Positions 8,179 through 17,227 of a stretch of DNA of 64,000 nucleotides are shown here, one piece after another. The stretch lies in the NCBI RefSeq assembly GCF_016862955.1, contig NZ_BONY01000027.1:62001-126000 (forward strand), read 5' to 3'. Source of the stretch: Rhizocola hellebori (lineage in GTDB: Bacteria > Actinomycetota > Actinomycetes > Mycobacteriales > Micromonosporaceae). The translations under genes and the position numbers were made by a program. The notes under the pieces are model-generated. The model saw only the letters and a program-made list of their open reading frames with translations, was not told where the DNA came from and searched no databases. Position 1 is the first letter of the stretch. Each line of letters starts with the position of its first letter.

Positions 8179-9744
8179 GTGGCTGCCACGGTCAACGGTT
8201 TCAATCCGACGCCGTCACGGCAGCACCCGGCCAAGGTCGTGGTCGAAGCCGTGTCCGCCGGAAAGGTCGCCGCCTATCTGGGCGGCGCAGTAGCGGTGCC
8301 GATCAGCTCGACCGGGGAGGTACCCGCGTCCGCCGGGCTGAGCCGGCAGGCGCTCAGCGAAGCTGGGTTCGATGGCCGCCTTGGCCAAACCCTGGTCCTG
8401 CCACGCTCCGACGGGCCACCACTGGTGGCGGTCGGAGTAGGCGATCCAGACCGCTTGGACACCAACGCCCTGCGCGACGCCGCGGCCGCCTTCAGCCTTG
8501 CCGTCGGCCGCCAGGCGCATCTGGCGGCAAGCCTGGCAGACCTGCCCGGAGTGCCCATTTCCGTTGCGGCACAGGCGGTCGTGGAGGGTGTGCTGCTCGC
8601 GCGCTATCACTACGGGCCGCTGCAGCGCCGGGCCACCCGAGAGGCGCTGGAGTCGCTGACGTTGCTCGTGCCGGCCAAGGCCGATGTCGACAGCGCGACC
8701 GAGGGCGTGCACCGGGGCACCACCTTCGCCGCGGCGACCGCGCTGGCGCGCGATCTGGCCAACACCCCGCCATCTAGGCTCACCGCGGCAAGGATGGCCG
8801 AGTGCGCTGCGGAGATCGCGGGCGGCTGCGGCTTGGAGATCGAGGTCTTCGACCGTGAGGCGCTTATCGAGCTGGGCTGCGGCGGGCTGCTCGGCGTCAA
8901 CGCGGGCAGCGCCGAACCACCCCGGATGATCATATTGCGCTATCGCCCGGCCAGCGGCGAACCGAGTGGCCACCTTTGCTTGGTGGGCAAGGGAATCATG
9001 TACGACTCGGGTGGGATCAGCCTCAAACCCAGTGACGCCGTGCATGCCACGATGAAGAACGACATGTCCGGTGCCGGGGCGATCCTGGCCGCCATGTCGG
9101 CTCTATCCGAATTGGACTGCCAGGTGGCGGTGACCGGTTACCTGATGTGCACGGACAACATGCCGTCTGGTACAGCGATGAAGCTCGGCGACGTGATCAG
9201 CATTCACGGCGGGACAACAGTCGAGGTGCTCAACACGGATGCGGAGGGCCGCCTGGTGATGGCGGACGCCCTCGTGATGGCCGCCGAGTCCCAACCGGAC
9301 GCGATCGTCGACATAGCCACCCTCACCGGCGCCTGCCTGCGCGCGCTGGGCTCGGAGGTGGCGGGCCTGCTCGGAAACAACCCGGCTCTGATCGACCAGA
9401 TTCAGGCGGCCGCCGTGGCCACCGATGAGCCGGTGTGGCAGCTGCCCTTGGACTATCGCCATCGCAAGCAGCTCGATTCGGACATCGCCGATATCAAGAA
9501 CATGGGTGGCCTCAACGCGGGCACCATCACCGCGGCGCTCTTCCTCGCCGAGTTCGTCGGCGGCCTGCCGTGGGCACACCTCGACATCGCCGGCACCGCC
9601 CAGAACGACGCCGCAGCCCTGTGGCGGCCGGCCGGCTGCACCGGCTTCGGTGCTCGCCTCCTGCTGGAACTAGCCACCACCTTCATTGGCCCCGAGCACA
9701 AGAAACCCAGCGCCACCACCGCCAGCCGAGGAGCACGGGCATGA
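8179..9744 (+). CDS. pepA: Leucyl aminopeptidase (M17)
   Basis: 521-aa cytosolic M17 aminopeptidase that releases N-terminal residues from peptides with two metal ions. The N-terminal macro-like domain is followed by a catalytic domain with GKGIMYDSGGISLKP (active-site Lys and metal Asp) and NTDAEGRLVMADAL (about 353: metal Asp/Glu and catalytic Arg). The start is a GTG preceded by AAAGGAGG. It opens an operon: its stop codon overlaps a small relay ORF, then the AbgT transporter, SLC13 transporter and glutaminase. A role in using peptides or aminoacyl-glutamates is inferred from this context. Confidence 0.95.
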   Translation: MAATVNGFNPTPSRQHPAKVVVEAVSAGKVAAYLGGAVAVPISSTGEVPASAGLSRQALSEAGFDGRLGQTLVLPRSDGPPLVAVGVGDPDRLDTNALRDAAAAFSLAVGRQAHLAASLADLPGVPISVAAQAVVEGVLLARYHYGPLQRRATREALESLTLLVPAKADVDSATEGVHRGTTFAAATALARDLANTPPSRLTAARMAECAAEIAGGCGLEIEVFDREALIELGCGGLLGVNAGSAEPPRMIILRYRPASGEPSGHLCLVGKGIMYDSGGISLKPSDAVHATMKNDMSGAGAILAAMSALSELDCQVAVTGYLMCTDNMPSGTAMKLGDVISIHGGTTVEVLNTDAEGRLVMADALVMAAESQPDAIVDIATLTGACLRALGSEVAGLLGNNPALIDQIQAAAVATDEPVWQLPLDYRHRKQLDSDIADIKNMGGLNAGTITAALFLAEFVGGLPWAHLDIAGTAQNDAAALWRPAGCTGFGARLLLELATTFIGPEHKKPSATTASRGARA

Positions 9745-9848
9745 GCGCCGCCGCCAGACCGTCGGGAAGCTCAGGCATGAGCGCCGTCGCCGGCCCAAGC
9801 TCAGCCATGAGCGCCACCAACGCCGGCCATTGGGGGGTTCGGGCATGA
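9741..9848 (+). CDS. Small relay ORF between pepA and the AbgT transporter (35 codons)
   Basis: A 35-codon ORF whose ATG overlaps the pepA stop as ATGA and whose TGA overlaps the next ATG in the same way. It contains three MSA starts (9741, 9777, 9807), each followed by similar Ala/Pro/Ser-rich text, and the downstream transporter also begins MSAAAA. The DNA is therefore a tandem duplication of the gene-start region. It may encode no functional protein and serve only for translational coupling. There is no RBS apart from the overlaps. Confidence 0.5.
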   Translation: MSAAARPSGSSGMSAVAGPSSAMSATNAGHWGVRA

Positions 9849-11488
9849 GCGCTGCTGCTGCGGTTGAGAAGCGCGGTTTCTCGCAACGGATGCTTGACGG
9901 CATCGAGAGGCTGGGCAACAAGGTGCCTCACCCGGTGATGATCTTCTTGATCCTCATCGGCCTGATCATTGTTCTCTCCGGGATCTTCGCCGCGATCGGG
10001 TTGAGCGTCACCTACGAGGTGGCCGAGCCGGTCCCTATCGTGGGCGAGGAAACGTATCCTGGCGGCACTATCGAGCCGTCGCTTGAGTTCCCGCCGGGCG
10101 AGGTCTATCACCCGCCGGTCGAGACCCACACCGAGACCACGGCCATCAAGAGCCTGATGACCGCCGACGGGATCCGGTTCATCTATACCTCCGCGGTGCA
10201 GAACTTCACCAACTTCGGTGTGGTGGGCGTGATCCTGGTGGCGATGATCGGTGTCGGGCTGGCCGAACATGCCGGGCTGATCGGCGCGCTCATCCGCAAG
10301 CTCGTGGCGGTCGCCCCGAAATGGGCGCTCACTTTCATCATCGTGCTGCTGGGCATCCTGTCGTCGATCGCCTCCGACGCGGGTTACCTGGTGCTGATTC
10401 CCCTTGGCGCGGTGGCGTTCATGAGTGTCGGGCGACATCCGCTGGCCGGGCTGGCGGCCGCCTTTGCCGCGGTGGGTGGCACCTTCGGTGTCAACGTGCT
10501 CATCACCCCGATCGACGGCATCGTGACCGAGGTGACCAACGAGGCCGCGGCCCTGGTCGATCCCACCCGGTCCATCAGTTTGACCGCCAACCTCTTCTTC
10601 GGCATCGGCTCGACCCTCTTCCTGGCTTTCCTCATCACGTTCATCACCGACAAGGTGATCGAGCCGCGGCTGGGTCGCTACACCGGCAAGGCCGCGGCGG
10701 CGGATGAGGCCGAGGTCACCGAGGCGCAGCAGGCACGCGGTCTGCGTTACGCGCTCTACGGTTTTCTCGCGGTGCTCGTGGTGTTGCTGGTACTTACCGT
10801 GCCCAGCAACGGAATCCTGCGCAACCCGGAGACCGGCAGCCTGGTGGAAGACTCGCCGCTCATGGATGGGCTCATCTTCCTCATCATGGCTATCTTCCTG
10901 GTGACCGGTCTGTGCTATGGGGCCGGCGCGGCCACGCTCAAGGGCAGCAAGGCCGCCATGGAAGCCATCACGAAAACCTTCGCGGGCCTGGGCGGCCTGA
11001 TCTTCATGCTCCTGGTCATCGCCCAATTCATCGCCTACTTCAACTACACCAATATGGCGACCGTCGCCGCGGTGAAGATGGCCGACTGGCTGGAGAGCGC
11101 GAACATCGGCCCGCTCTGGCTGCTGGTGGGCTTCATCCTGGTCACGCTGATCCTCGACATCATCATCCCGGGCGTGATTCCCAAGTGGGCCATCTTCGCG
11201 CCGGTCTTTGTCCCGCTCTTCCTGCGCCTGGGGGTCGCGCCGCAGACCGTGCTCGCCGCCTACCGGGTCGGTGACTCGCCGATGAACGTGGTGACGCCGT
11301 TGATGGTCTACCTTCCGTTCATCGTGCTGCTGACCCAGAAGTACAAGAAGGAGGCGGGGATGGGGACCGTGGTGTCCCTGATGATCCCTTACACGCTCAT
11401 CATCGCGGTGGCGTGGACTCTGTTCTTCGTCGCCTGGTATCTGCTCGGCATCCCGCTGGGCCCGGGAGCGCCCGTCGAGCTGAAATGA
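9845..11488 (+). CDS. AbgT-family transporter
   Basis: 547-aa polytopic membrane protein of the AbgT family (p-aminobenzoyl-glutamate uptake or drug efflux, MtrF/YdaH type). Family signatures are the start RLGNKVPHPVMIFLIL, GVGLAEHAGLIGALIRK, and the re-entrant-type segments SSIASDAGYLVLIPLGA and VGDSPMNVVTPLMVYLP. An extracytoplasmic loop at about 57-100, rich in Pro and Glu (GEETYPGG... THTETT), is longer than in E. coli AbgT. The ATG overlaps the relay ORF stop, and its own TGA overlaps the next ATG. Next to an aminopeptidase and a glutaminase, a glutamate-containing substrate is plausible but inferred. Confidence 0.92.
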   Translation: MSAAAAVEKRGFSQRMLDGIERLGNKVPHPVMIFLILIGLIIVLSGIFAAIGLSVTYEVAEPVPIVGEETYPGGTIEPSLEFPPGEVYHPPVETHTETTAIKSLMTADGIRFIYTSAVQNFTNFGVVGVILVAMIGVGLAEHAGLIGALIRKLVAVAPKWALTFIIVLLGILSSIASDAGYLVLIPLGAVAFMSVGRHPLAGLAAAFAAVGGTFGVNVLITPIDGIVTEVTNEAAALVDPTRSISLTANLFFGIGSTLFLAFLITFITDKVIEPRLGRYTGKAAAADEAEVTEAQQARGLRYALYGFLAVLVVLLVLTVPSNGILRNPETGSLVEDSPLMDGLIFLIMAIFLVTGLCYGAGAATLKGSKAAMEAITKTFAGLGGLIFMLLVIAQFIAYFNYTNMATVAAVKMADWLESANIGPLWLLVGFILVTLILDIIIPGVIPKWAIFAPVFVPLFLRLGVAPQTVLAAYRVGDSPMNVVTPLMVYLPFIVLLTQKYKKEAGMGTVVSLMIPYTLIIAVAWTLFFVAWYLLGIPLGPGAPVELK

Positions 11489-13218
11489 GCCACGCCGCCA
11501 TTTCCTTTGTGGTACTGGGCGCAGCGGTCGCATTGTTCATCTGGAACCGATTGCCCGTTGAGGTGGTGGCGGTCGGATCGGCTTTGGTCCTTTACTTCTG
11601 CGGCGTCCTGAGCGCGGCGCAGACCCTGGCCGGGTTCGGCGATCAGGTCGTGGTCTTCATCACCGCCCTGTTCATCGTGAGCCAGGCGCTGGATTCCAGC
11701 GGGGTCACCGCCTGGGCCGGTCAGCAGCTCATCACCCGGGCGTCCACCCCGCAACGCCGACTGTTGCTGATGATGCTTCTGGTGGCCGGGCTCACCGCGC
11801 TGATCAGCGTCAACGGCGCGGTGGCCGCGCTGCTCCCGATGGTGGTGCTGATGGCTGTGCGATCGGGGCAGTCGCCGTCAAGGCTGGTCATGCCACTCGC
11901 TTTCGCAGCTCATGCCGGATCGTTGCTGCTTTTTACCGGTACCCCGATAAATGTCATCGTCTCAGAAGCCGCTCAGGACGCGAGCGGGCATGGCTTCGGC
12001 TTCTTCGAGTTCAGCCTCGTCGGCGTGCCGTTGCTGGCGGGCACCATCGCCATCATCATGGCTTTCGGCAACCGGCTGCTGCCCGACCGCGTGCCGCACA
12101 GCATCCCACCCGACCTGAGCGGCCATGCCCGCACCTTGATCAAACAATACCGGCTGGATGAGCACGCGTATCGCTTGCAGGGCAGGCGTCCAGCCAGTTA
12201 CCCGGCCGGGGTGGCGGTGGTCGGCGCGCAGGGGCCCGACACCATCATCGTGCGCGGCGAAAGCGCTGCGGTGCAACGCTTCGCGGCCGACAACCAGCTG
12301 CAGTTCCTGGCCGAGCCGGCGGCCACCCACCTGGAGGGCGCGCTCATCACACCGGACTACGGCGTGGCGGAGGTCGTCGTCGGGCCGCGGTCGGGCCTGG
12401 TCGGGACCACGGTGTTCCCCGGCATGACCACCGACAGCGGAGATCTCATCATCCTTGCCGTGCAACGCAAAGGACTCGACGCGGGCAGGCAGGAAACCGT
12501 GCTCGCCATCGGTGACACGCTGCTGCTGCAGGGGACGTGGCGGGCGCTGGACCGCAACATCGACGCCGACCCCGGCGTGCTCGCGGTCGACGATCCCGAG
12601 GCGGTCCGCCGCCAAGCTGCTCCCCTTGGTGCTCTTGGGATCCGGGCGATCGCGGTGCTCGCCGGGATGGTGCTGCTGCTGGCCGTCGACCTGGTGCCAC
12701 CGGCGATCGCCGGCCTGATCGCGGCCGGGGCCATGATCCTGCTGCGGGTCATCCCGCCCACCCAGGCCTACCGCGGGATCCCTTGGAGCACAGTCATTCT
12801 CGTGGCAGGAATGATCCCGGTGTCCACGGCCATCGCCGAGTCGGGCGCGGCCGACACGATGGCCCAAGCATTGGTCAGCCTCGTCGGCGATCGCGGACCC
12901 TACCTGCTGCTGGCCGGAATTTTCGTCTTCACCGCCACGCTCGGGCAGATCATCAGTAACACGGCCACGGCGCTCATCATCGTCCCGATCGCCATCGCGG
13001 CCGCCACCGAGCTGGAGGTGTCTATCCGGCCGGTACTGATGTGCGTCGCCGTGGCGGCCACCGCCGCGCTGCTCACCCCGGTGGCCACCCCGGCCAACAT
13101 GATGATCAAAGGGCCGGGCGGCTACCGATTCGGCGACTACTGGAAGCTCGGCCTGCCGATCCTCCTGCTCTTCGGCGTCGTCAGCGTGGGTGTGGTCCCG
13201 TTGTTCTGGCCGCTGTGA
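11485..13218 (+). CDS. SLC13-family permease with TrkA-C/RCK domains
   Basis: 577-aa membrane transporter of the SLC13/DASS group (dicarboxylates or sulfate). Two membrane halves with the typical re-entrant signatures (ISVNGAVAALLPMV, FTGTPINVIVS and ISNTATALIIVPIA, TPVATPANMMIKG) flank a cytoplasmic insert at about 210-390 that looks like two TrkA-C/RCK_C domains (VVVGPRSGLVGTTV, DLIILAVQRKG). The ATG overlaps the AbgT stop by 4 nt, and the stop shares one base with the glutaminase ATG, so translation is coupled. A dicarboxylate such as 2-oxoglutarate would fit the operon, but this is inference. Confidence 0.9.
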   Translation: MSHAAISFVVLGAAVALFIWNRLPVEVVAVGSALVLYFCGVLSAAQTLAGFGDQVVVFITALFIVSQALDSSGVTAWAGQQLITRASTPQRRLLLMMLLVAGLTALISVNGAVAALLPMVVLMAVRSGQSPSRLVMPLAFAAHAGSLLLFTGTPINVIVSEAAQDASGHGFGFFEFSLVGVPLLAGTIAIIMAFGNRLLPDRVPHSIPPDLSGHARTLIKQYRLDEHAYRLQGRRPASYPAGVAVVGAQGPDTIIVRGESAAVQRFAADNQLQFLAEPAATHLEGALITPDYGVAEVVVGPRSGLVGTTVFPGMTTDSGDLIILAVQRKGLDAGRQETVLAIGDTLLLQGTWRALDRNIDADPGVLAVDDPEAVRRQAAPLGALGIRAIAVLAGMVLLLAVDLVPPAIAGLIAAGAMILLRVIPPTQAYRGIPWSTVILVAGMIPVSTAIAESGAADTMAQALVSLVGDRGPYLLLAGIFVFTATLGQIISNTATALIIVPIAIAAATELEVSIRPVLMCVAVAATAALLTPVATPANMMIKGPGGYRFGDYWKLGLPILLLFGVVSVGVVPLFWPL

Positions 13219-14198
13219 TGGAAACCTACATCTCCACCGGGCACCTGCCCGCCGAGGATCGCGTCAGGGGCATCGTTTCCGAGGCCCACCAAACGTTTTC
13301 CGCAAATACGCACGGCGCGCTGTCTGACGTATATCCGGCGCTGACCCGGGTGGACGCAAGCCTGTTCGGCATCAGCGTGGTGGGGGCCGACGGCACCACC
13401 TTCAGCGTCGGCGACGCCGGCCACGAGTTCACCATCATGAGCGTGGCAAAGCCTTTCGTTTTCGCCCTGATGTGCGACGAACACGGCAGCGAGGCGATGC
13501 GTGAACAGATCGGTGTCAACGCGACCGGCCTGCCCTTCAACTCGCTGGCCGCGATGGAACGCACCGCCGACGGCCGGACCAACCCGATGGTGAACCCGGG
13601 CGCGATCGCCACCACCGGCCGCGCGCCCGGCGCGACCGCGCACGCCCGGTGGGAGTTCGTGCGGCGCGGGCTTTCCCGCTTCGCCGGGCGCGAGCTTGCC
13701 CTCGACGAACAGATGTATGCCAGCGCCACCGCCACCAACCAGCACAACCGCGCCATCGTCGCGGTGCTGGAAGACCTGGGCCGCATCGGCCCCGACCCCG
13801 CCGAGGCGCTGGACGCCTACACCCGGCAGAGCTGCCTGCGGGTCACCGTCGCCGACCTCGCCACCATGGGCGCGACCCTCGCCGACGGCGGGCTGAACCC
13901 GAAAACCGGCGAGCAGGTGGTCGATCCGGAAAGCTGCCGTGCCGCGCTGGCCGTCATGACCACGGCCGGGCTCTACGAGACCTCCGGCGATTGGCTCTAC
14001 ACCATAGGTTTGCCGGGCAAGAGCGGGATCGGCGGCGGCATAGTCACCGTCTCACCGGGCAAGGGCGGCCTGGGCACCTTCGCCCCACTGCTCGACACGG
14101 CCGGCAACAGCATCAAAGGCCAGCTCGCGACCCGATTCCTGTCCCGCCGACTGGGCCTGGACCTCTTCGCCTCCGCCCCGCTGAAGCGCGCAACATAG
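13218..14198 (+). CDS. glsA: Glutaminase A
   Basis: 326-aa serine-dependent beta-lactamase-fold glutaminase (glutamine to glutamate plus ammonia). The SxxK nucleophile motif is IMSVAKPF; MVNPGAIAT, NQHNRAIV and GIGGGIV are further family signatures. The upstream in-frame extension is rejected because homologues begin near METYISTGHLP. The ATG shares one base with the stop of the SLC13 gene (TGATG). It is the last gene of the pepA-abgT-slc13-glsA operon, followed by a convergent two-component system and a hairpin. Confidence 0.94.
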   Translation: METYISTGHLPAEDRVRGIVSEAHQTFSANTHGALSDVYPALTRVDASLFGISVVGADGTTFSVGDAGHEFTIMSVAKPFVFALMCDEHGSEAMREQIGVNATGLPFNSLAAMERTADGRTNPMVNPGAIATTGRAPGATAHARWEFVRRGLSRFAGRELALDEQMYASATATNQHNRAIVAVLEDLGRIGPDPAEALDAYTRQSCLRVTVADLATMGATLADGGLNPKTGEQVVDPESCRAALAVMTTAGLYETSGDWLYTIGLPGKSGIGGGIVTVSPGKGGLGTFAPLLDTAGNSIKGQLATRFLSRRLGLDLFASAPLKRAT

Positions 14199-14219
14199 GC
14201 GCGGCGCTCCACGCCGCGC
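14199..14219. terminator. Hairpin between convergent glsA and response regulator
   Basis: 8-bp perfect stem GCGCGGCG / CGCCGCGC with a 5-nt loop, directly after the glsA stop. It is suited to terminate either side; no T-run is present. Confidence 0.5.
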
Positions 14220-14268
14220 GGCCGGTGCTGGGGCTCAGGGCCCGCGCGGCCGGTGCTGGGGCTCAGGG
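14213..14268. repeat. 28-bp tandem duplication at the 3' end of the response regulator
   Basis: Two adjacent 28-bp copies (core CGCGCGGCCGGTGCTGGGG) differing at one base. The second copy overlaps the stop codon of the response regulator, so the gene end was duplicated into the intergenic space. Confidence 0.9.
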
Positions 14269-14898
14269 TAGGTGGGCGGCGTAGACGGCTAGCTGGACCC
14301 TGTTGGCGCTGCCGGTTTTTGTCATCAGGTTGGCCACATGGGTTTTTACCGTGGTCACCCCAAGATGCAGGCGGGCAGCTATCTCCGGATTGGACAGACC
14401 GGCGCCCACCAGCTCCAGCACTTCTCGCTCGCGTTCGGTGACACCCGGCGGCGCTTGCCTTGGGATCGGTGCCGATTGGGCGCGCAATGCCTGTTCCACC
14501 AAGCGTTTCAGGACCGCCTTGCCGAACGGGCTGTCGCCCGCGGCAGCCCTTCTCACGCCGTCGAGCAACTCCGCCGGGCTCGCATCCTTGACCAGGAAAC
14601 CGCAAGCGCCGGACGCCAGCGCCGGATAGAGGTGGTCATCATCGTCGAAAGTGGTGAGCACCACCACCCGCGCGGACGGGCGCTGCGCAAGGATGCGCGC
14701 GGTGGCTGTTGTCCCATCCATGCCCGGCATGCGCAGATCCATGAGAATCACGTCCGGGTGAACCTGCTCGGCGAGGCGCACCGCAGCAGCGCCATCGGCC
14801 GCCTCACCCACCACCTCCATCTCCGGATCGGATTCACACAGCATGCGCAGCCCGGCCCGCACCAGCTGCTGGTCGTCCACCAGCATCACCCGGATCAC
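14263..14898 (-). CDS. NarL/LuxR-family response regulator
   Basis: 211-aa DNA-binding response regulator. The receiver domain (VMLVDDQQLVRAGL, phosphoacceptor Asp near 54 in VILMDLRMPG, Lys in FLVKDASP) is followed by a LuxR-type HTH (TEREREVLELVGAGLSNPEI, about 150-205). The ATG overlaps the stop of the upstream histidine kinase gene by 4 nt, so it is the cognate partner. Targets are not visible. Confidence 0.95.
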   Translation of the reverse strand: MIRVMLVDDQQLVRAGLRMLCESDPEMEVVGEAADGAAAVRLAEQVHPDVILMDLRMPGMDGTTATARILAQRPSARVVVLTTFDDDDHLYPALASGACGFLVKDASPAELLDGVRRAAAGDSPFGKAVLKRLVEQALRAQSAPIPRQAPPGVTEREREVLELVGAGLSNPEIAARLHLGVTTVKTHVANLMTKTGSANRVQLAVYAAHLP

Positions 14899-16145
14899 CC
14901 TGCGCTCGCTTCCGCCGCCGCCTGCTGACCGGTAACCGCCAGCACCTCTTCCGCTGCGGTCCGCGGGCTGGCGACCCCCGAGAGCCCGGGGTCGGCGAAG
15001 GGGATCCGGGCTTGCAGGTGCCAGCCGGTTTCGGCGGAGCCCGCCTGAAGCTGGCCACCCAGCACCTCGACCCGCTCGCGCAGGCCGATCAGGCCGTGGC
15101 CGCCGCCGGGTCCGCCGCTGTGGCGCAGGCCGGTTTCGGCCGGGCCGATGCCGTTGTCGCGCAGGGCGAACTCGACGTGGTCGGTGCCGACCTGGATGTC
15201 GAGCCGAGCGTGGGCGGAGGTGCCCGCATGCTTGGCCACGTTGGCCAGGCCCTCCTGGGTCAGGCGCAACACGGCCAGTGCCGTGCGCGAGTCGAGGCGG
15301 ACCACCTCAGGGTCCACGGCCGCCTCGACCGTCAGGCCGATCTGTTCGCTTCGCTGCACCGCCGAGCGCAACGCCACCGGCAACCCCTCCGGGTCCACAA
15401 AGGACGGCTGACGCACCGAGCCGGGATCGCGCAACACGCTGACCAGACGGCGCAGATCGGCAAGCGCGGACGTGCCGGTGGCATGGACGTCGTCGAGGAC
15501 CTGGCTGACCCGCGGGTCGTTGAGCGGCAACACATTTCGTGCTACGGCCACCCGCAGCACGATCGACGCCACGTGATGGGCCACCAGGTCGTGCAGCTCG
15601 CGGGCGATGCTTGTGCGCTCGTCGGCCCGCACCCGGGACAGCTCCTGTGTCGCGCGATCGGCGGCCTGCCTCGCCAGCAGGCCCATCGCCCGGATGTAGA
15701 GGCCGAACAGCAGCGGCATCGCCATCGCGCCGACACTGCTGTAGAGGGCGGTGAACGGCCGGTCGAGAACTTCGGAATAGTCCGAGGCCAGGCATCCCGC
15801 GATCGCGAGGGGAAGGCCGGCCCAGACCTGCCAGCCCGACCTTCTCGCGCCCAGCTCCACCATGGCCCACGCCAACCCGACGGTCGGGATCATGTCGTTG
15901 TCGGCGCCGGCGACGAACCCGATCCCGGACACAGTGGACAGTGCTAACACGACACCGAACGGCGATCGCAGATGCAGGTAACCGACGGCGAAGCAGAAAA
16001 TCGCGATCACCAGGTCGGTGGTGCTCACCGTGCGCCCATCGGGCGACAGCACCAGATAGCCCACACCGGACAGGTTCAGCACAGTGATCCTGACGAAGGT
16101 GTAGCGCTCGTCGAAAAGCCGCCCCACCCAAAGCATGCTGGCCAT
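14895..16145 (-). CDS. NarL-type sensor histidine kinase
   Basis: 416-aa membrane histidine kinase of the HisKA_3 group. The N-terminal half has about five or six membrane helices with no obvious sensor domain. The phosphoacceptor His is in IARELHDLVAHHVASIV (about 185). The ATPase domain has the N box (LTQEGLANVAKHA) and DNGIGPAE, GGGHGLIGLRER. An alternative start (MLWVGRL) lies three codons downstream. It overlaps the response regulator and begins 1 nt after a membrane-protein gene ends, so the three probably form one operon. Confidence 0.93.
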   Translation of the reverse strand: MASMLWVGRLFDERYTFVRITVLNLSGVGYLVLSPDGRTVSTTDLVIAIFCFAVGYLHLRSPFGVVLALSTVSGIGFVAGADNDMIPTVGLAWAMVELGARRSGWQVWAGLPLAIAGCLASDYSEVLDRPFTALYSSVGAMAMPLLFGLYIRAMGLLARQAADRATQELSRVRADERTSIARELHDLVAHHVASIVLRVAVARNVLPLNDPRVSQVLDDVHATGTSALADLRRLVSVLRDPGSVRQPSFVDPEGLPVALRSAVQRSEQIGLTVEAAVDPEVVRLDSRTALAVLRLTQEGLANVAKHAGTSAHARLDIQVGTDHVEFALRDNGIGPAETGLRHSGGPGGGHGLIGLRERVEVLGGQLQAGSAETGWHLQARIPFADPGLSGVASPRTAAEEVLAVTGQQAAAEASAG

Positions 16146-16146
16146 A

Positions 16147-17136
16147 CTATCCAGCCCGCACTGGGCGCACCCACGAGATCACGCCTGCCAGCACGGTCGC
16201 CCCGGCCAGCGCCGCGAAAGCGAACACCGTGGCGGAATCCGGTGCGGTCACCGGCTGACCTCGCAAGGCCTGCCAGGTAACCAGGGTCAACAGCCCGGCG
16301 TAGGCGAAGGCGAACACCATCACCAGCCGGGTTCGCCGCGCCGCGTCCGTCACCAGCCAGGAGAGCAACATTCCGAACAGGAGAATCGCCTGCAGCCCGT
16401 GAATTCCTATGAAATGACCGATCCGCAGGTCGCCGCCGGTGGTGCTCCAGCCGGTCAACGGCATGCCCGGCCCGCCGTCGGGCACACCCACCGCGTGCGC
16501 GCCCAACAGGGTGTCGACGCCCTGCTCGTCCAGCGCGATCTGCTCCGGCCTGGGGATGACCATGAAGAAGCCCTGTAGCAGCCCGGCCAGCAGGAGCACC
16601 ATTCCCAATCGGACGGTCCAGGTGCCGGCCCGGTCGGGCATCCCGTCGCGCCACACCAGCACAGCGATGACCGCCGTGGCCAGCCAGAGCACCACGATCG
16701 TGGCACCCATCGCCCGCCACACCACCTCGTCGAGCATGCTGCTGGTGTTGAAGTGGCTCGACCGGCCGCGAGCCGCCTGGAAGGTGATCAGGCCGACCTC
16801 CAGGACCGAGGTGACGGCGATGACGTTCGCCGACCATTTGGCCACCCGCTTGCCGCGACGCAGGTGGGCCATCAGCCAGGCCAGGCTCAGTCCGTACACG
16901 ACAAAGGAGACCGCAAACTTGAAGGGCTTGAGCCACACCGGCTGGCCCAGCAGCATCCGGTCGTCGGCCACCGGGCCGACCACGGTGACCAGGGTGAGAG
17001 CCGCCATTAGCGCGGTGAGATAGACGAGGGCCCGGCTGCCGCCGAAGGCCGTGCGCAAAACATTGGTCATGGGTTCACTGTCATCGGCCGCGGTGGGCGC
17101 CACCTCCTGCCATGAGCCCGCGTTGCCTCCTGCCAT
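16147..17136 (-). CDS. Polytopic membrane protein of unknown function
   Basis: A membrane protein with about seven or eight predicted helices that I do not recognise. Features seen are LKPFKFAVSFVVYGLSLAWL, an RSSHFNTSSMLDE motif on one face, and IGHFIGIHGLQAILLFG with two His. Either of two starts is possible: ATG 17136 (329 aa, GGGGGAG about 10 nt upstream) or ATG 17070 (307 aa, MTNVLRTAFGG, closer to the first helix). It sits directly upstream of the histidine kinase with 1 nt between, so it could be part of the signalling unit. Confidence 0.75.
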   Translation of the reverse strand: MAGGNAGSWQEVAPTAADDSEPMTNVLRTAFGGSRALVYLTALMAALTLVTVVGPVADDRMLLGQPVWLKPFKFAVSFVVYGLSLAWLMAHLRRGKRVAKWSANVIAVTSVLEVGLITFQAARGRSSHFNTSSMLDEVVWRAMGATIVVLWLATAVIAVLVWRDGMPDRAGTWTVRLGMVLLLAGLLQGFFMVIPRPEQIALDEQGVDTLLGAHAVGVPDGGPGMPLTGWSTTGGDLRIGHFIGIHGLQAILLFGMLLSWLVTDAARRTRLVMVFAFAYAGLLTLVTWQALRGQPVTAPDSATVFAFAALAGATVLAGVISWVRPVRAG

Positions 17137-17150
17137 CGCAGGAGCGCTCC

Positions 17151-17160
17151 CCCTGCCGGT
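17151..17160. promoter_or_regulatory. GGAGCGCTCC palindrome, possible CebR-like operator
   Basis: A perfect 10-bp palindrome matching the core of the streptomycete CebR box (TGGGAGCGCTCCCA), located between the divergent membrane-protein gene and the DUF6458 gene. Outer bases match on one side only. Chance occurrence in GC-rich DNA cannot be excluded. Confidence 0.25.
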
Positions 17161-17227
17161 TTCTCACCAGCCGATTCGGGTACCTGTTGGTCGAGCAACG
17201 AAATTCGTGCTCCTAAGGAGGCTCGTC

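Noticed and set aside
9683-11533. 616-codon minus-strand open frame
   Set aside because: Full antisense of the AbgT gene; the His/Arg/Asp-rich text is a complement artefact of membrane-protein codons.
17151-17160. CebR box proving cellulose control of the nearby membrane gene
   Set aside because: Only the 10-bp core matches and the neighbouring genes are not cellulolytic, so it is listed only as a weak site.
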